A stretch of 45,237 bases of DNA from Pseudomonadota bacterium (GCA_021821045.1 JAKACW010000032.1:1-45237), one strand, 5' to 3'. Numbered from the stretch's first letter, positions 1-9,009 are shown. Notes: generated by a model not told the origin, from the sequence alone. Translations and numbers: made by a program.

Positions 1-311
1 GTGAGATCGAAATAGTTGATGTTGTGTTTGGCTGCGAAATCCGCCACCAGGGTGTTGCAGTAATACGGCAAGCCCGAAACAACCGCGTCGTACTTGTCCG
101 AAATCATCACTTTTTCCAGGGCGGCGGGATCCTGCGCATCCACCTGGGAGACAGTGACATGTTTGAGACCAAGTTCCTTAACCAGCTTTTCAGCCTCTTT
201 GAGCTTTATACTGGCGATCGTGACCTTGAAATCTCCGGACTGAGCCAGCATACACGTAATGAGCGACCCGATCTTACCGGCCCCAAGGACTAATATGTTG
301 CGCTTAGCCAA
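1..311 (-). CDS. Saccharopine dehydrogenase-like oxidoreductase (N-terminal part, cut by window edge)
   Basis: Only the first 103 codons are inside the window. The start is a TTG at 309-311, chosen because a strong AAAGGAG ribosome-binding site lies 7 bases upstream. The N-terminus carries a Rossmann nucleotide-binding loop, ILVLGAGKIGS at about residues 6-16. It is followed by the sequence AVVSGLPYYCN near residues 79-89, typical of the saccharopine dehydrogenase NADP-binding domain family. Family members oxidise saccharopine or reduce the lysine/2-oxoglutarate adduct, but the fold is also used by carboxynorspermidine synthase and others. It is divergent from a DUF1338 gene with 59 bases between, which favours a role in lysine or aminoadipate catabolism (inference). 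The C-terminal domain that would decide substrate is not visible. Confidence 0.65.
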   Translation of the reverse strand, partial: MAKRNILVLGAGKIGSLITCMLAQSGDFKVTIASIKLKEAEKLVKELGLKHVTVSQVDAQDPAALEKVMISDKYDAVVSGLPYYCNTLVADFAAKHNINYFDL

Positions 312-370
312 AGTTTTTCTCCTTTAATCCGACATTAATAGGGAATTCCATTTGCGGGAGGTATCTCGCC

Positions 371-1555
371 ATGCACGAACAATACACCTCGTTTGGCGCA
401 AAAGTCGCTAGGACTTTGCTGTCCGGTCCGTCGCCTCTGCTTGCCGATCCGGTCAGCCCCACCCGAATCGAAGCCGTGGACGACGGCAACAACGTTGCGC
501 GCTTGGACCTGACGCCGTTTCATGCCGTCCCGGCGTCCGAAACCGCCGCGCCCTTCTTTGAAACCGTCGCTTCGTATTCGCAATTATTATCGGCCTACCA
601 ACGGGCGCGCCAAAGTCTGCCATTCGAGGAGTCCGACAACCAGGCAATCTCAGGTGTCGATGAATACGCTAGTAAATTCATGGCAAAAATATTCGACGAT
701 GCGAAGTCGTTCATCGATGACGCGCGGGCCGAACTCATCGCGCGCTGGGTTTCCGATTTAGACGTTTATTGCGCGGTGCGCGCCGTGGAGTCTTTGCTGA
801 ATAGCAAAGCCGACCTCGCTTTGCTGGAAATCGGGCGCAGCAAAGGATGGTCCATCCACTTTGACCACCTGGCCATACGCTGCGGCACGAAAGCACGCCA
901 CGATGCCGAGCGGGTGCGGGATTTGCTGGTCGGCAGCCACGGCTACACCGCGTCCCAGGTCAAGGCCGAGAGTTACTATCAGTTCCCCGACGGCTGGAAC
1001 GCCTACCCGGTTTACAAAATGCTGCGCAATGGCCAAGTGCTGCGCGTCTTTATCGATCAATCCGACGCCGAAGACACATTGCAAATCATCCAGCATTGGA
1101 ATCGCGTTTACGGTTATACGGCTCACCATCTGGCCATGCGCGCGACCCGGTTCGTCGACGGCGTCCGACAAGCGGTGCCGCTGGACGACGTCATGGCCGC
1201 GTTGCGCGCCCACGGCATCGGTGTCATGGCGCCCACGGGCGGCTACACCGACGGACTGCTGCTGCAAGTATTCACCAAGCCTGAGAGCAACCCGCAAGTA
1301 CCCAGTCCGATAAAGCAAGATCTGGCGCGATTGAACGCCAATCTAGAGCAGACAATAGAGAACGGGAAGCTCCTGGAATTGGTGTCGCGACGCGAGTTGC
1401 CGCCGCCTCTGTGTTCCGAGTATTTCGCGCTTTACGGACTCAAGTATGATCCGGCCAATCCGCTGCACTCGGCGCCGATATATCAATACTTCTTGCCGGC
1501 CCAAGCAGCCCATGTAATTCGTACGTCACAGCAGGTGGATAGCGTAACCGTATAA
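371..1555 (+). CDS. DUF1338 / HglS-like 2-oxoadipate dioxygenase/decarboxylase candidate
   Basis: 394 residues; the ATG follows a GGGAGG ribosome-binding site by 10 bases. No signal peptide, so cytoplasmic. The centre has FDHLAIRCG (H166) and YTAHHLAMRA (H252/H253), two histidine motifs in a repeat-like arrangement as in vicinal-oxygen-chelate-fold metalloenzymes and the DUF1338 family. HglS of that family converts 2-oxoadipate to D-2-hydroxyglutarate using Fe(II) and O2 in D-lysine catabolism. The first 100 residues or so are an extension I do not recognise, and the protein is shorter than typical HglS/YdcJ, so the family call is moderate. The neighbours, a saccharopine-dehydrogenase-like gene and a D-2-hydroxyglutarate-dehydrogenase-like gene, fit the pathway. 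An alternative is another VOC-fold dioxygenase. Confidence 0.6.
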   Translation: MHEQYTSFGAKVARTLLSGPSPLLADPVSPTRIEAVDDGNNVARLDLTPFHAVPASETAAPFFETVASYSQLLSAYQRARQSLPFEESDNQAISGVDEYASKFMAKIFDDAKSFIDDARAELIARWVSDLDVYCAVRAVESLLNSKADLALLEIGRSKGWSIHFDHLAIRCGTKARHDAERVRDLLVGSHGYTASQVKAESYYQFPDGWNAYPVYKMLRNGQVLRVFIDQSDAEDTLQIIQHWNRVYGYTAHHLAMRATRFVDGVRQAVPLDDVMAALRAHGIGVMAPTGGYTDGLLLQVFTKPESNPQVPSPIKQDLARLNANLEQTIENGKLLELVSRRELPPPLCSEYFALYGLKYDPANPLHSAPIYQYFLPAQAAHVIRTSQQVDSVTV

Positions 1556-1571
1556 GCCCTGCGGTCTTCCC

Positions 1572-1718
1572 GTGGGAGCGAATTCCTTTCGCGATGAATC
1601 GATCTCTGGCAGGGGATTCACCAAATAATCGCGATAGGAAATCGCTCCCACAGGGATGGCCTGATCTGTAGGCGCGGTTTCCTGCGACGATTCTTCGCGG
1701 ATGAATCTGCTCCTATAG
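1572..1718. repeat. Cluster of four REP-type palindromic repeats (BIME-like)
   Basis: Copy 1 (1572-1600) begins GTGGGAGCGAATTCC and can fold on itself (GCGAA/TTCGC). Copy 2 (1627-1651) is the same unit on the other strand. Copy 3 (1666-1693) is a degenerate forward copy. Copy 4 (1691-1718) is a degenerate inverted copy. The cluster fills the gap between two convergent genes, and copy 4 contains the stop codon of the minus-strand gene. REP/BIME elements of this type are common in gammaproteobacterial intergenic regions and can stabilise mRNA 3' ends or bind gyrase/IHF. That role is family knowledge, not shown here. Confidence 0.8.
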
Positions 1719-4601
1719 TGCACTGGCCAGCACCTGGGCGGGGTGCAGTGCGACCCGACCCGTGCCGTGAAGAATTTGCTGGCGGCAGCTCGTCCCGGCG
1801 GCGACGATCACATCCGAATCCGGCGCTGAACGCACGGCGGGAAACAACACTTGTTCGCCGATGCGCATGGAAACGTCGTAACTATTAACGTCGTAGCCGA
1901 AAAAACCCGCCATGCCGCAGCAACCGCTGGCGATGACCCGCACCTGGCCGTCGGCGATCGTTCCCAACGCCTCGGTCGCCGCGCTCATGTCGGTCAACGC
2001 CTTCTGATGACAGTGACCATGCAGACGCAGCGTCACCCCCGCTTCGCGCAGCGCGAGCGCCGGCACGTGACCGCGCTGATTCAACGCCACGACGGCTTCG
2101 TCAAACAATACGATTCGATGGAAATAATCGGCCGCAGCGCGCGCGTCGGCCTCCTCGCGAAACAGTGCCGCTGCCTCATCGCGAAACGTCAGTGTCTCGG
2201 AAGGTTCGAGCCCGACGACCAGCGCCGGCTTCTGGCGCATGAGCCAATTCACCGCCGAATTCATACGCTTGCGGGCCTGGTCGATCATGCCCAGACTCAA
2301 CGCGATTCGCAACGAGGCAAAATGGGGTGCGAGCATCACGCGATAGCCGCAGCGCTCGAAAAACGTCACCGCAGCGCGCCCGACGTCCACATCGTAGAAC
2401 TCGGTAAAGGTATCATTGAGCAGCCACAGCTCGCCGTGCGGCGCTGTCGTCGCGGACTTGCGCGACTTGAACCAAGCGCTGAGAGTTTGTTTTTTCGGCA
2501 CCGGTAGCGAACGCCGCGGATGCACTCCCGTCACACGCTTCGCCCAGCTCGTGTTCAAAACCAATCGCGCAAGCCCCGGCGCGATGCGTCCGAGGCGATT
2601 GAGCGTGTCGACGCTGCTCAACAGTCGCGCCTGCAGCGGTGTACCGGCTTTCGCGTAGTAATGGGCCAAGTGCTCGGACTTCAACCGCGCCATGTCCACG
2701 TTGGCGGGGCACTCGGCACGGCAGCCCTTGCAGGCTAAACACAATGACAATGCTTCGTGAACCAAAGGATGAGCCATCGCCGCGGCAAACCCGTCGCTCG
2801 CCATCACTTGGCGCAGTACGTTGCCGCGACCGCGCGTCGAATGAAGTTCTTCCAGCGTCGCGCGATAGGATGGGCACATGGTGCCCGGGCCGTCACGGCG
2901 TCGACACACCCCCGCGCCCAGGCAACGCTGCGCCGCGGCGACTGCGCCGCCGGGACCATCCCAACGATAAAACGTCGAAACGGTCGCGGCGTCAGCAGGC
3001 GCAGCACGGGCGCGCCAATGCTCCTTGAGCGACGGCGGCTCGACGATGATCCCCGGGTTGAATACGTTTTTCGGATCGAAAGCCTGCTTCACGCCCGCCA
3101 TGACGTCGCACACGCTATTACCGAGAAACTTACGCAAAAACTGACCCCTCGCTCGCCCGTCGCCATGTTTCGCGCTGGCCGTGCCGCCGAAGGCGCACAG
3201 CAGATCCGTCACCTCGTCGGCCGTTTCGGCGATCACATCCGATGCGCCCGGCGCGGAAAGATCGACCAACGGTCGCAGATGAATCAGTCCCATGCCGACG
3301 GAACCGTAGTACACGCAGTCCAAGCCGCGCCGTTCCATGATTTCACGAACACGCGCGACGAAGTCCGGCAGCCGGTCGACCGACACGGCGCTGTCTTCGA
3401 TGAAGGTCACCGGTTTCGCGGGACTGGTAATGCCCATGAGCAAGCCCAATCCGGCGCGCCGGATTGCCCACACCTTCTCCGTCGCGTCCTGTTCCAGACG
3501 CACGCAGTGATAGGCGCCATGCTGCATCGTCCAGAGCCGTTCGATTTCCTGTGCGCGCGTCCGACTCTCGGCCGCATCGTCCCCGATATACTCGGCAATG
3601 AGAATCGCCTGGGGCTCACCTGCAATCCAGTCAGCGTGCTTGCGCGCTTCCAGGTTATTCGCCACCAGACCCAAGACGAACGCATCAAGCAGTTCCACCG
3701 CCGCGGCCCCGGAACGCACCGCCGGTACGATCGCCTCCAGCGCCTGTTCCAAACTGGAGAAGTGGCCGGCCACCAGCGCGCGATGGCGCGGTCGCGGCAC
3801 GAGTTTGACGCAGGCCTCCGTGACGACGCCCAGCGTACCTTCGGCGCCGCAAATCAACGTGGCAAGGTTGAAAGGCGAACCCTGCGGATTCCAGGGTTGA
3901 CCGCGAGCCAATACTTGCAGCGAATATCCAGCATTACAGGGCACAGCGGGACTGGGGTAGCGCCGCAGGATCTCGTCGCGGTGGTCGGTGATTTGATTTA
4001 CCACGGCGCGATGCAGCCAGCCGGGCGCATCCAATGCATCGCGGGTCGCTCGCAACCCGCTGTCGCTCAGCGGACCGAGCTTGACCATCTCGCCCTCGCC
4101 CACGACCATCGTCACGCTCTCCACGTGATCACGAGTCGTTCCGTGAAACTGCGCGTGGGCGCCCCAGGCGTTGTTGCCGATGGCGCCGCCGATGTTGCAG
4201 CGGTTCAGCGTCGATGGATCGGGTGCGAACATGAGACCATGGGAGGCGACGGCGCGGTTTAGTTCGTCGATGATCACCCCGGGCTGTACCCGTGCGAGAC
4301 CGCGCTGCACATCGACTTCGAGGATGTCGCGCATATGCCGCGCCATGTCGACGATCAAACCGCCGCCGACGGCTTGACCTGCGAGGCTGGTGCCGCCGCC
4401 GCGCATCGTCAGCGGGATTTGGTTCTCACAAGCCCATTTGACGAGGCGTTGGCAATCTTGCTCGTGCCGCGGCGCGACAACCCCCGTCGGGACGATCTCA
4501 TAGAGGGACGCATCGGAGGAAAAAAGCAGTTGCGCCAGTCGATCGGTGCGCACCTCACCGTCTATTTGTTGCCGCAGGGACTCGATCGCCGTGATGTTCA
4601 T
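1713..4601 (-). CDS. ydiJ: FAD-binding / Fe-S oxidoreductase, YdiJ-type D-2-hydroxyglutarate dehydrogenase
   Basis: 962 residues from the ATG at 4599-4601. Upstream in-frame codons would overlap the preceding ligase gene, and the conserved N-terminus (MNITAIESLRQQI) starts here. The order of domains is: FAD_binding_4 with LTMRGGGTSLAGQ and the CNIGGAIGNNAWG loop; a FAD-oxidase C-terminal domain; a ferredoxin region with a CLGAGVC...MCPSY cluster and CLACKGCRAECP; then a CCG-type domain with HGHCHQKAL and SGCCGMAGFFGY. This is the one-chain architecture of YdiJ, reported to oxidise D-2-hydroxyglutarate to 2-oxoglutarate. D-lactate or glycolate dehydrogenases share parts of it. It lies 31 bases downstream of the ATP-grasp gene on the same strand and converges on the DUF1338 gene, which fits disposal of D-2-hydroxyglutarate. 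Its stop codon is inside a REP repeat. Confidence 0.85.
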   Translation of the reverse strand: MNITAIESLRQQIDGEVRTDRLAQLLFSSDASLYEIVPTGVVAPRHEQDCQRLVKWACENQIPLTMRGGGTSLAGQAVGGGLIVDMARHMRDILEVDVQRGLARVQPGVIIDELNRAVASHGLMFAPDPSTLNRCNIGGAIGNNAWGAHAQFHGTTRDHVESVTMVVGEGEMVKLGPLSDSGLRATRDALDAPGWLHRAVVNQITDHRDEILRRYPSPAVPCNAGYSLQVLARGQPWNPQGSPFNLATLICGAEGTLGVVTEACVKLVPRPRHRALVAGHFSSLEQALEAIVPAVRSGAAAVELLDAFVLGLVANNLEARKHADWIAGEPQAILIAEYIGDDAAESRTRAQEIERLWTMQHGAYHCVRLEQDATEKVWAIRRAGLGLLMGITSPAKPVTFIEDSAVSVDRLPDFVARVREIMERRGLDCVYYGSVGMGLIHLRPLVDLSAPGASDVIAETADEVTDLLCAFGGTASAKHGDGRARGQFLRKFLGNSVCDVMAGVKQAFDPKNVFNPGIIVEPPSLKEHWRARAAPADAATVSTFYRWDGPGGAVAAAQRCLGAGVCRRRDGPGTMCPSYRATLEELHSTRGRGNVLRQVMASDGFAAAMAHPLVHEALSLCLACKGCRAECPANVDMARLKSEHLAHYYAKAGTPLQARLLSSVDTLNRLGRIAPGLARLVLNTSWAKRVTGVHPRRSLPVPKKQTLSAWFKSRKSATTAPHGELWLLNDTFTEFYDVDVGRAAVTFFERCGYRVMLAPHFASLRIALSLGMIDQARKRMNSAVNWLMRQKPALVVGLEPSETLTFRDEAAALFREEADARAAADYFHRIVLFDEAVVALNQRGHVPALALREAGVTLRLHGHCHQKALTDMSAATEALGTIADGQVRVIASGCCGMAGFFGYDVNSYDVSMRIGEQVLFPAVRSAPDSDVIVAAGTSCRQQILHGTGRVALHPAQVLASAL

Positions 4602-4632
4602 CCCTGCCGCGCTCGCCTTGGTCGACCTATGC

Positions 4633-6111
4633 CTACCGATTGCGCTTGCTCTCGATGCGGCGCACAAACTCCTGGAGGATAATGCGATACAGTTCGTCGC
4701 CGAGGACGCCGTCTTCCCAGCCACCATCGAGATTGGGATTGTCATTGACCTCGATCACGAAGATGCCCTTTTCCGTCTGCTTGACGTCGACACCGTAAAG
4801 CCCGTCACCGATAGGCATCGCCGCGCTGAGCGCGGCTTTGATGACTTCCGTCGGCACATCCTCGACCCGCCAGGTCTTGGTACCGCCTTCCTCGACCCGG
4901 CCGCCGCTGGTGTGCTTGACGATCTGCCAATGATGTTTACTCATAAAATACTGACAGGCAAACAGCGGACGGCGATTGAGAATTCCGATGCGCCAGTCGA
5001 AGCCGGTGTACACATACTCCTGAGCCAGAATCAAATCGGACTCCTTGAGGAGCTTTTCCGATATTTCGAGATACTGGCTGGCGCTCTCCGCCTTGAATAC
5101 CCCGCGCGAGAACGAACCATCGGGAATTTTCAGCACCACCGGATAACCGAGGATGTCGATGCTGGCGATGCGATTGTCCTCGGTGATCACCGCGGTGCGC
5201 GGCGCCGGAACGTTGTTCCCGGCCAGAAGCTCGGCCAAGAAGATCTTGTTCGTACAACGCACGATGGAATCCGGATCATCGATGACCACCATGCCTTCGT
5301 TGGCCGCCTTGCGGGCGAAGCGATAGGTGTAGTGGTCGATATTGGTCGTCTCGCGAATGAACAGGGCATCGTATTCCGCTAGGCGGCCGTAGTCTTTGCG
5401 TTCGATGAGTTCGACGTTGATGTCGAGTTTCTTGCCGACTTTGATGAACTTTTCCAGCGCCCGCTTGTTCGACGGCGCGAATTTTTCGTCGGGGTTGTGC
5501 AAAATCGCCAGATCGTAGCGGCTCGTGCTGGGCGCTTTGGGCTGGCGCCACGGCCGCGATAAATGATTCTGGAACGTCTCGGAAAAAAACGGCTCCTCTT
5601 CCTTCGTCAACCGATTGAGCGAGTAGGGCTTGATGGCCGAAATGTGCCACTTCCCCGTGCGCTTGAGTTCGACTTTCAAAAGCGGGCAACGAATATAGTC
5701 GAACAGCTGCCGCGACACTTCCTGCAAAGCGGGATCGTTGACACTGCAACGCCCGAAGAAAATTCGGAACTCGTATTGATCCGCGCCGTTGAGCTGTTGC
5801 GACTTGGCGAAAATCTTCTGGACGGTGTCGTCGAGATCTTCAACCGTGATGCTGTAGACGGGCTTGCTGCTTAAATCGGTCAGCGTGCGCACGGACGGAA
5901 TCACTTTGTGACGCCTCGCCTCCGCGAGCAGGGAGCAATAGTATCCCAGGCTGAGATAGCGATAACTGCGACAAAGGTTGATCACCTTGATGTTGCGTCG
6001 CTTGAGAAAATCCTTGCCGGCGAGATATTCCTCGGCTCGCACGACAACGGCGCCGGGAAACTCCCCGCGCCAATCCGATAGGTTTTCGACTAATACTATG
6101 TGCTCAGACAT
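4633..6111 (-). CDS. RimK-like ATP-grasp ligase with N-terminal extension
   Basis: 492 residues, much longer than ribosomal S6 modification protein RimK (about 300). The N-terminal half (about 1-200) matches the extension seen in RimK-like ATP-grasp proteins of unknown role. The C-terminal half is an ATP-grasp domain with the lid and nucleotide segment VVLKIPDGSFSRGVFK and the metal-binding EVNDNPNLDGG (454-464). ATP-grasp ligases of this class form amide bonds, often adding glutamate or another amino acid to a peptide or protein carboxylate via an acyl-phosphate. Its start overlaps the stop of the GNAT/C39 gene by 8 bases, so the two are translationally coupled. Substrate unknown. It is not a standard RimK, since no S6-linked context is present. 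Confidence 0.85.
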   Translation of the reverse strand: MSEHIVLVENLSDWRGEFPGAVVVRAEEYLAGKDFLKRRNIKVINLCRSYRYLSLGYYCSLLAEARRHKVIPSVRTLTDLSSKPVYSITVEDLDDTVQKIFAKSQQLNGADQYEFRIFFGRCSVNDPALQEVSRQLFDYIRCPLLKVELKRTGKWHISAIKPYSLNRLTKEEEPFFSETFQNHLSRPWRQPKAPSTSRYDLAILHNPDEKFAPSNKRALEKFIKVGKKLDINVELIERKDYGRLAEYDALFIRETTNIDHYTYRFARKAANEGMVVIDDPDSIVRCTNKIFLAELLAGNNVPAPRTAVITEDNRIASIDILGYPVVLKIPDGSFSRGVFKAESASQYLEISEKLLKESDLILAQEYVYTGFDWRIGILNRRPLFACQYFMSKHHWQIVKHTSGGRVEEGGTKTWRVEDVPTEVIKAALSAAMPIGDGLYGVDVKQTEKGIFVIEVNDNPNLDGGWEDGVLGDELYRIILQEFVRRIESKRNR

Positions 6112-7234
6112 CGTTTGCTGTTGGATTTCCTGTTCCAGTGTTGACGCGCGGCCGAATGATCAACGCAACTTTCTGACCCGCTTTCCCATAGCGGGCCATG
6201 CGCTGAAAATCTTTTTTTAATATCGGCATGTTGATGCAATCGGTTGGGGACTTTTCGAGGGGATAGTCCACGAACGAATCATGGACGTAGATGTATTTAT
6301 CGTCAAACCCCGTCACCACAACCCAATGAGGGAATTTTTCCCTGTAGATGCGGTACGAACTGATCAAAACGATAGGTATCCCGCCCTCGCCGAACTTGGT
6401 TTGCAGCTCATCGACATTCAACGCGTGGTGATGAATGGCGACCGGCAGTTTCTCCAGTTCGTGCAGGAAATCCTCGTGAACGATTCGCATCACTTCCTTT
6501 TTCTCGGGGTCGCGAACCGAGTCCACCAACACAACCCCCGGCCCGTTGACGAAAAGCTCGACGTCGAAGCCACGTTGATAGGCCGATAGCGCGAGCCCGT
6601 AGGGACTGCAGCCGCCATGGCCCGACGTCATGAAGATCGTCGTGGATTCACGCCAAATTCGCAACTCCTCCATGCGGTTCATCGCGGTATTTTTGTTCAA
6701 GGCACTCATCGCCATCATCAAAGCCGCCGGTCCACAGGTGAAATCCAGCGTTTGTTCATAGAATGGCACCTTGACGCGCTCGAGGTTCAGGTGCGGAACC
6801 AGATGCTTCTCGAAGCGCAAAGCCTCCATATGGTCTTCGTAGTAGTTCTTGTGCGCGCCAAACTGTTTGTAACCCACGTGCTTGTAGAGGCGAATCGCCG
6901 TCTCGTTGTCGCGCCGGATCTCCAATCGCATGGCCACGCAGTCGTGCTCCAGGGCCGCGCTCTCGGCGGCTTGGAGCAAACTCTTGGCAACGCCCTGGCT
7001 GCGAAACGCGGGCGCAACCGCGATGGAGTAGAGACGCGCCAACGAAGTGCCCTCATTGAAAAGCACCATGGCATAGCCGCGAACCGTCTCACCATCGACC
7101 TCCAACAGGGTCGTCGCCTTACCTTTGCTTAGGATGTGGCGAAAACTACGCCGCGACAGCTTATCGGTCTCGAAGCTGCTTTCTTCGATAGCCACCAGAG
7201 CATCGATATCGTTAAGTGTTGCTGGGCGAATCAT
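6104..7234 (-). CDS. Fusion of GNAT acetyltransferase and C39-like cysteine peptidase
   Basis: 376 residues from the ATG at 7232-7234; a TTG two codons earlier is possible. Residues 1-150 are a RimI-like GNAT domain with the acetyl-CoA loop RSQGVA (78-83) and RLYKHVGYK. Residues about 155-360 are a papain/C39-like peptidase domain with the nucleophile in TLDFTCGPAALMM (C167), HWVVVTGF (H303) and VHDS (D319), so a complete Cys-His-Asp set is visible. There is no transporter domain, unlike bacteriocin C39 exporters, and no signal peptide. The domain pair is consistently found next to RimK-like ligases in proteobacteria, as here (8-base overlap). A role in acetylating and trimming the ligase product is inference. 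Confidence 0.85.
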   Translation of the reverse strand: MIRPATLNDIDALVAIEESSFETDKLSRRSFRHILSKGKATTLLEVDGETVRGYAMVLFNEGTSLARLYSIAVAPAFRSQGVAKSLLQAAESAALEHDCVAMRLEIRRDNETAIRLYKHVGYKQFGAHKNYYEDHMEALRFEKHLVPHLNLERVKVPFYEQTLDFTCGPAALMMAMSALNKNTAMNRMEELRIWRESTTIFMTSGHGGCSPYGLALSAYQRGFDVELFVNGPGVVLVDSVRDPEKKEVMRIVHEDFLHELEKLPVAIHHHALNVDELQTKFGEGGIPIVLISSYRIYREKFPHWVVVTGFDDKYIYVHDSFVDYPLEKSPTDCINMPILKKDFQRMARYGKAGQKVALIIRPRVNTGTGNPTANDV

Positions 7235-7313
7235 GGTCAAAAGGTCGTCAAAAACCTAAAATCTACAAAGATGTACAGAACGCTACGGCAACCCCATAGA
7301 CAAGAAGCGAATT

Positions 7314-9005
7314 ATGAACCAAGCCAGCCCCGACCGCTATTACAACTACGACGATCTCACCCGCTTGCTTCATGATTGGGCGGCGCGGTTTCCCAACTTA
7401 CTGCGCCTGGAGTCGATCGGGCGATCCTACGAAGGCCGGGACATATGGCTTGCCAGCGTAACGGATTTCAGCGCGGGCCCGGACCATGAAAAGCCCGCCC
7501 TGTGGGTCGACGGCAATATCCACTCCGCCGAGCTGTGTGGATCCACCGCCTGCTTGGTGTTGCTTCACCGGCTGCTCCACGACGGAGCGTCCGACCCGAA
7601 GCTGCGCCAAGTGTTGGCCCAACGCAGTTTCTACGTCTGCCCGCGGGTCAACCCCGATGGGGCGGAATGGGCGCTGGCCTCGCCACCCAAGCTAACGCGC
7701 TCCAGCATTCGCCCGTATCCCTACGATGAGGAACCCATCGGCGGGCTCAAAGTGGAAGATGTCGACGGCGATGGCCGAATACTCACCATGCGGATTCCCG
7801 ATCCCAACGGACCGTGGAAAATCTGCCCTGACGAACCGCGCTTGCTGATTCCGCGGGAGCCCACCGAGAGCGACGGCGAGTACTTCCGGCTCCTGCCGGA
7901 GGGAACGTTCGACAATTTCGATGGCTACACGATGAAACCGCAGGCCAAGAAAGAGCGATTGGATCTCAATCGAAATTTTCCCGGTCTATGGCGCGAAGAA
8001 CACGAACAACCCGGGGCTGGCGCCTACCCGGCCTCCGAGTCGGAGGTCCGCGCCGTGGTCGATTTCATCGCGCGCCACACCAACATCGGCGCCGGCATCG
8101 CCTTGCACAGTTATTCGGGCGCGTTTCTGCGGCCCTATTCGTATCAAAGCGATGACTCTTTCATTGCGGACGATCGTTGGATATACGAAAAAATCGGCGC
8201 CAAGGCCACGGAACTCACTGGCTATCCCGCCGTGTCCGCCTACCACGACTTCCGCTACCACCCCAACGAAATCATCACCGGGGCCTTGGACGATTGGCTA
8301 TACGACAGCCGCGGCCTGTTTGCCTGGACCGTGGAGATCTGGAGCCCGCAGCGCCAAGCGGGCATCACCGACTTCCGCTTGTTCGACTGGTATCGCAATC
8401 ACCCCCACGACGATGACCGCAAACTGCTCGCGTGGAGCGATCGAACGTTGGGCGAAAACGGTTATGTCGATTGGTACCCGTTCAATCATCCGCAATTGGG
8501 CAAGATTGCGCTGGGCGGCTGGCAGCCGCTATTTTCGTTTTGGAATCCTCCCCAACCGCTGCTGGCCAAGGAAGTCAGCCCGATTGTCGATTGGCTCATC
8601 TGGCATGCCCAGCTATTGCCTCGCCTCGACTGGCTCGACGTGACGGCCACACCGATAGGGCATAACGTTTATCGTCTGCACGCTGTCGCGCAGAACCGAG
8701 GTTGGCTGCCCACCTACATCAGCAAGGTCGGCCTGCGCAAAAAGCTGAGCCGCGGGGTGACCTTTGAAATCACACCGCCAGCAAACGTGAACATACTCGA
8801 AGGAGACCGCAGAATTGTCGCCACCGAGCTGGAGGGTCGCGCAAACAAGAACTGCGCTCCCTTTGGTTGGGCCGCAGTGGGGGTCGATCCCACCGACGAC
8901 AGAGTCGGTGCAAGCTGGATCGTCAGCGCTCCGGCGGGCTCGACCATCACAGTTTCAGCAAGCCACGAACGAGCGGGAACAATCCGCCGCGAAATCACAC
9001 TTTAG
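7314..9005 (+). CDS. M14-family zinc carboxypeptidase
   Basis: 563 residues with no signal peptide, so probably cytoplasmic. The zinc ligands are visible as GNIHSAE (H70, E73) and ALHSYSGA (H265). The substrate-carboxylate arginine region is LDLNRNFPG (N219-R220-N221) and the catalytic glutamate is WTVEIW (E341). Residues 120-210 are an insert between the zinc site and the NRN motif, and 440-563 form a beta-rich C-terminal domain. M14 enzymes remove C-terminal residues; some members remove polyglutamate or gamma-linked amino acids. It is divergent from the GNAT/C39-ATP-grasp pair with 79 bases between the starts, so it may reverse what the ligase adds (inference). Substrate unknown. Confidence 0.9.
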   Translation: MNQASPDRYYNYDDLTRLLHDWAARFPNLLRLESIGRSYEGRDIWLASVTDFSAGPDHEKPALWVDGNIHSAELCGSTACLVLLHRLLHDGASDPKLRQVLAQRSFYVCPRVNPDGAEWALASPPKLTRSSIRPYPYDEEPIGGLKVEDVDGDGRILTMRIPDPNGPWKICPDEPRLLIPREPTESDGEYFRLLPEGTFDNFDGYTMKPQAKKERLDLNRNFPGLWREEHEQPGAGAYPASESEVRAVVDFIARHTNIGAGIALHSYSGAFLRPYSYQSDDSFIADDRWIYEKIGAKATELTGYPAVSAYHDFRYHPNEIITGALDDWLYDSRGLFAWTVEIWSPQRQAGITDFRLFDWYRNHPHDDDRKLLAWSDRTLGENGYVDWYPFNHPQLGKIALGGWQPLFSFWNPPQPLLAKEVSPIVDWLIWHAQLLPRLDWLDVTATPIGHNVYRLHAVAQNRGWLPTYISKVGLRKKLSRGVTFEITPPANVNILEGDRRIVATELEGRANKNCAPFGWAAVGVDPTDDRVGASWIVSAPAGSTITVSASHERAGTIRREITL

Positions 9006-9009
9006 AAAA

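Noticed and set aside
2757-4262. A 501-codon open frame on the plus strand
   Set aside because: It is opposite the FAD/Fe-S dehydrogenase, has no ribosome-binding site and an Arg/His-rich composition.
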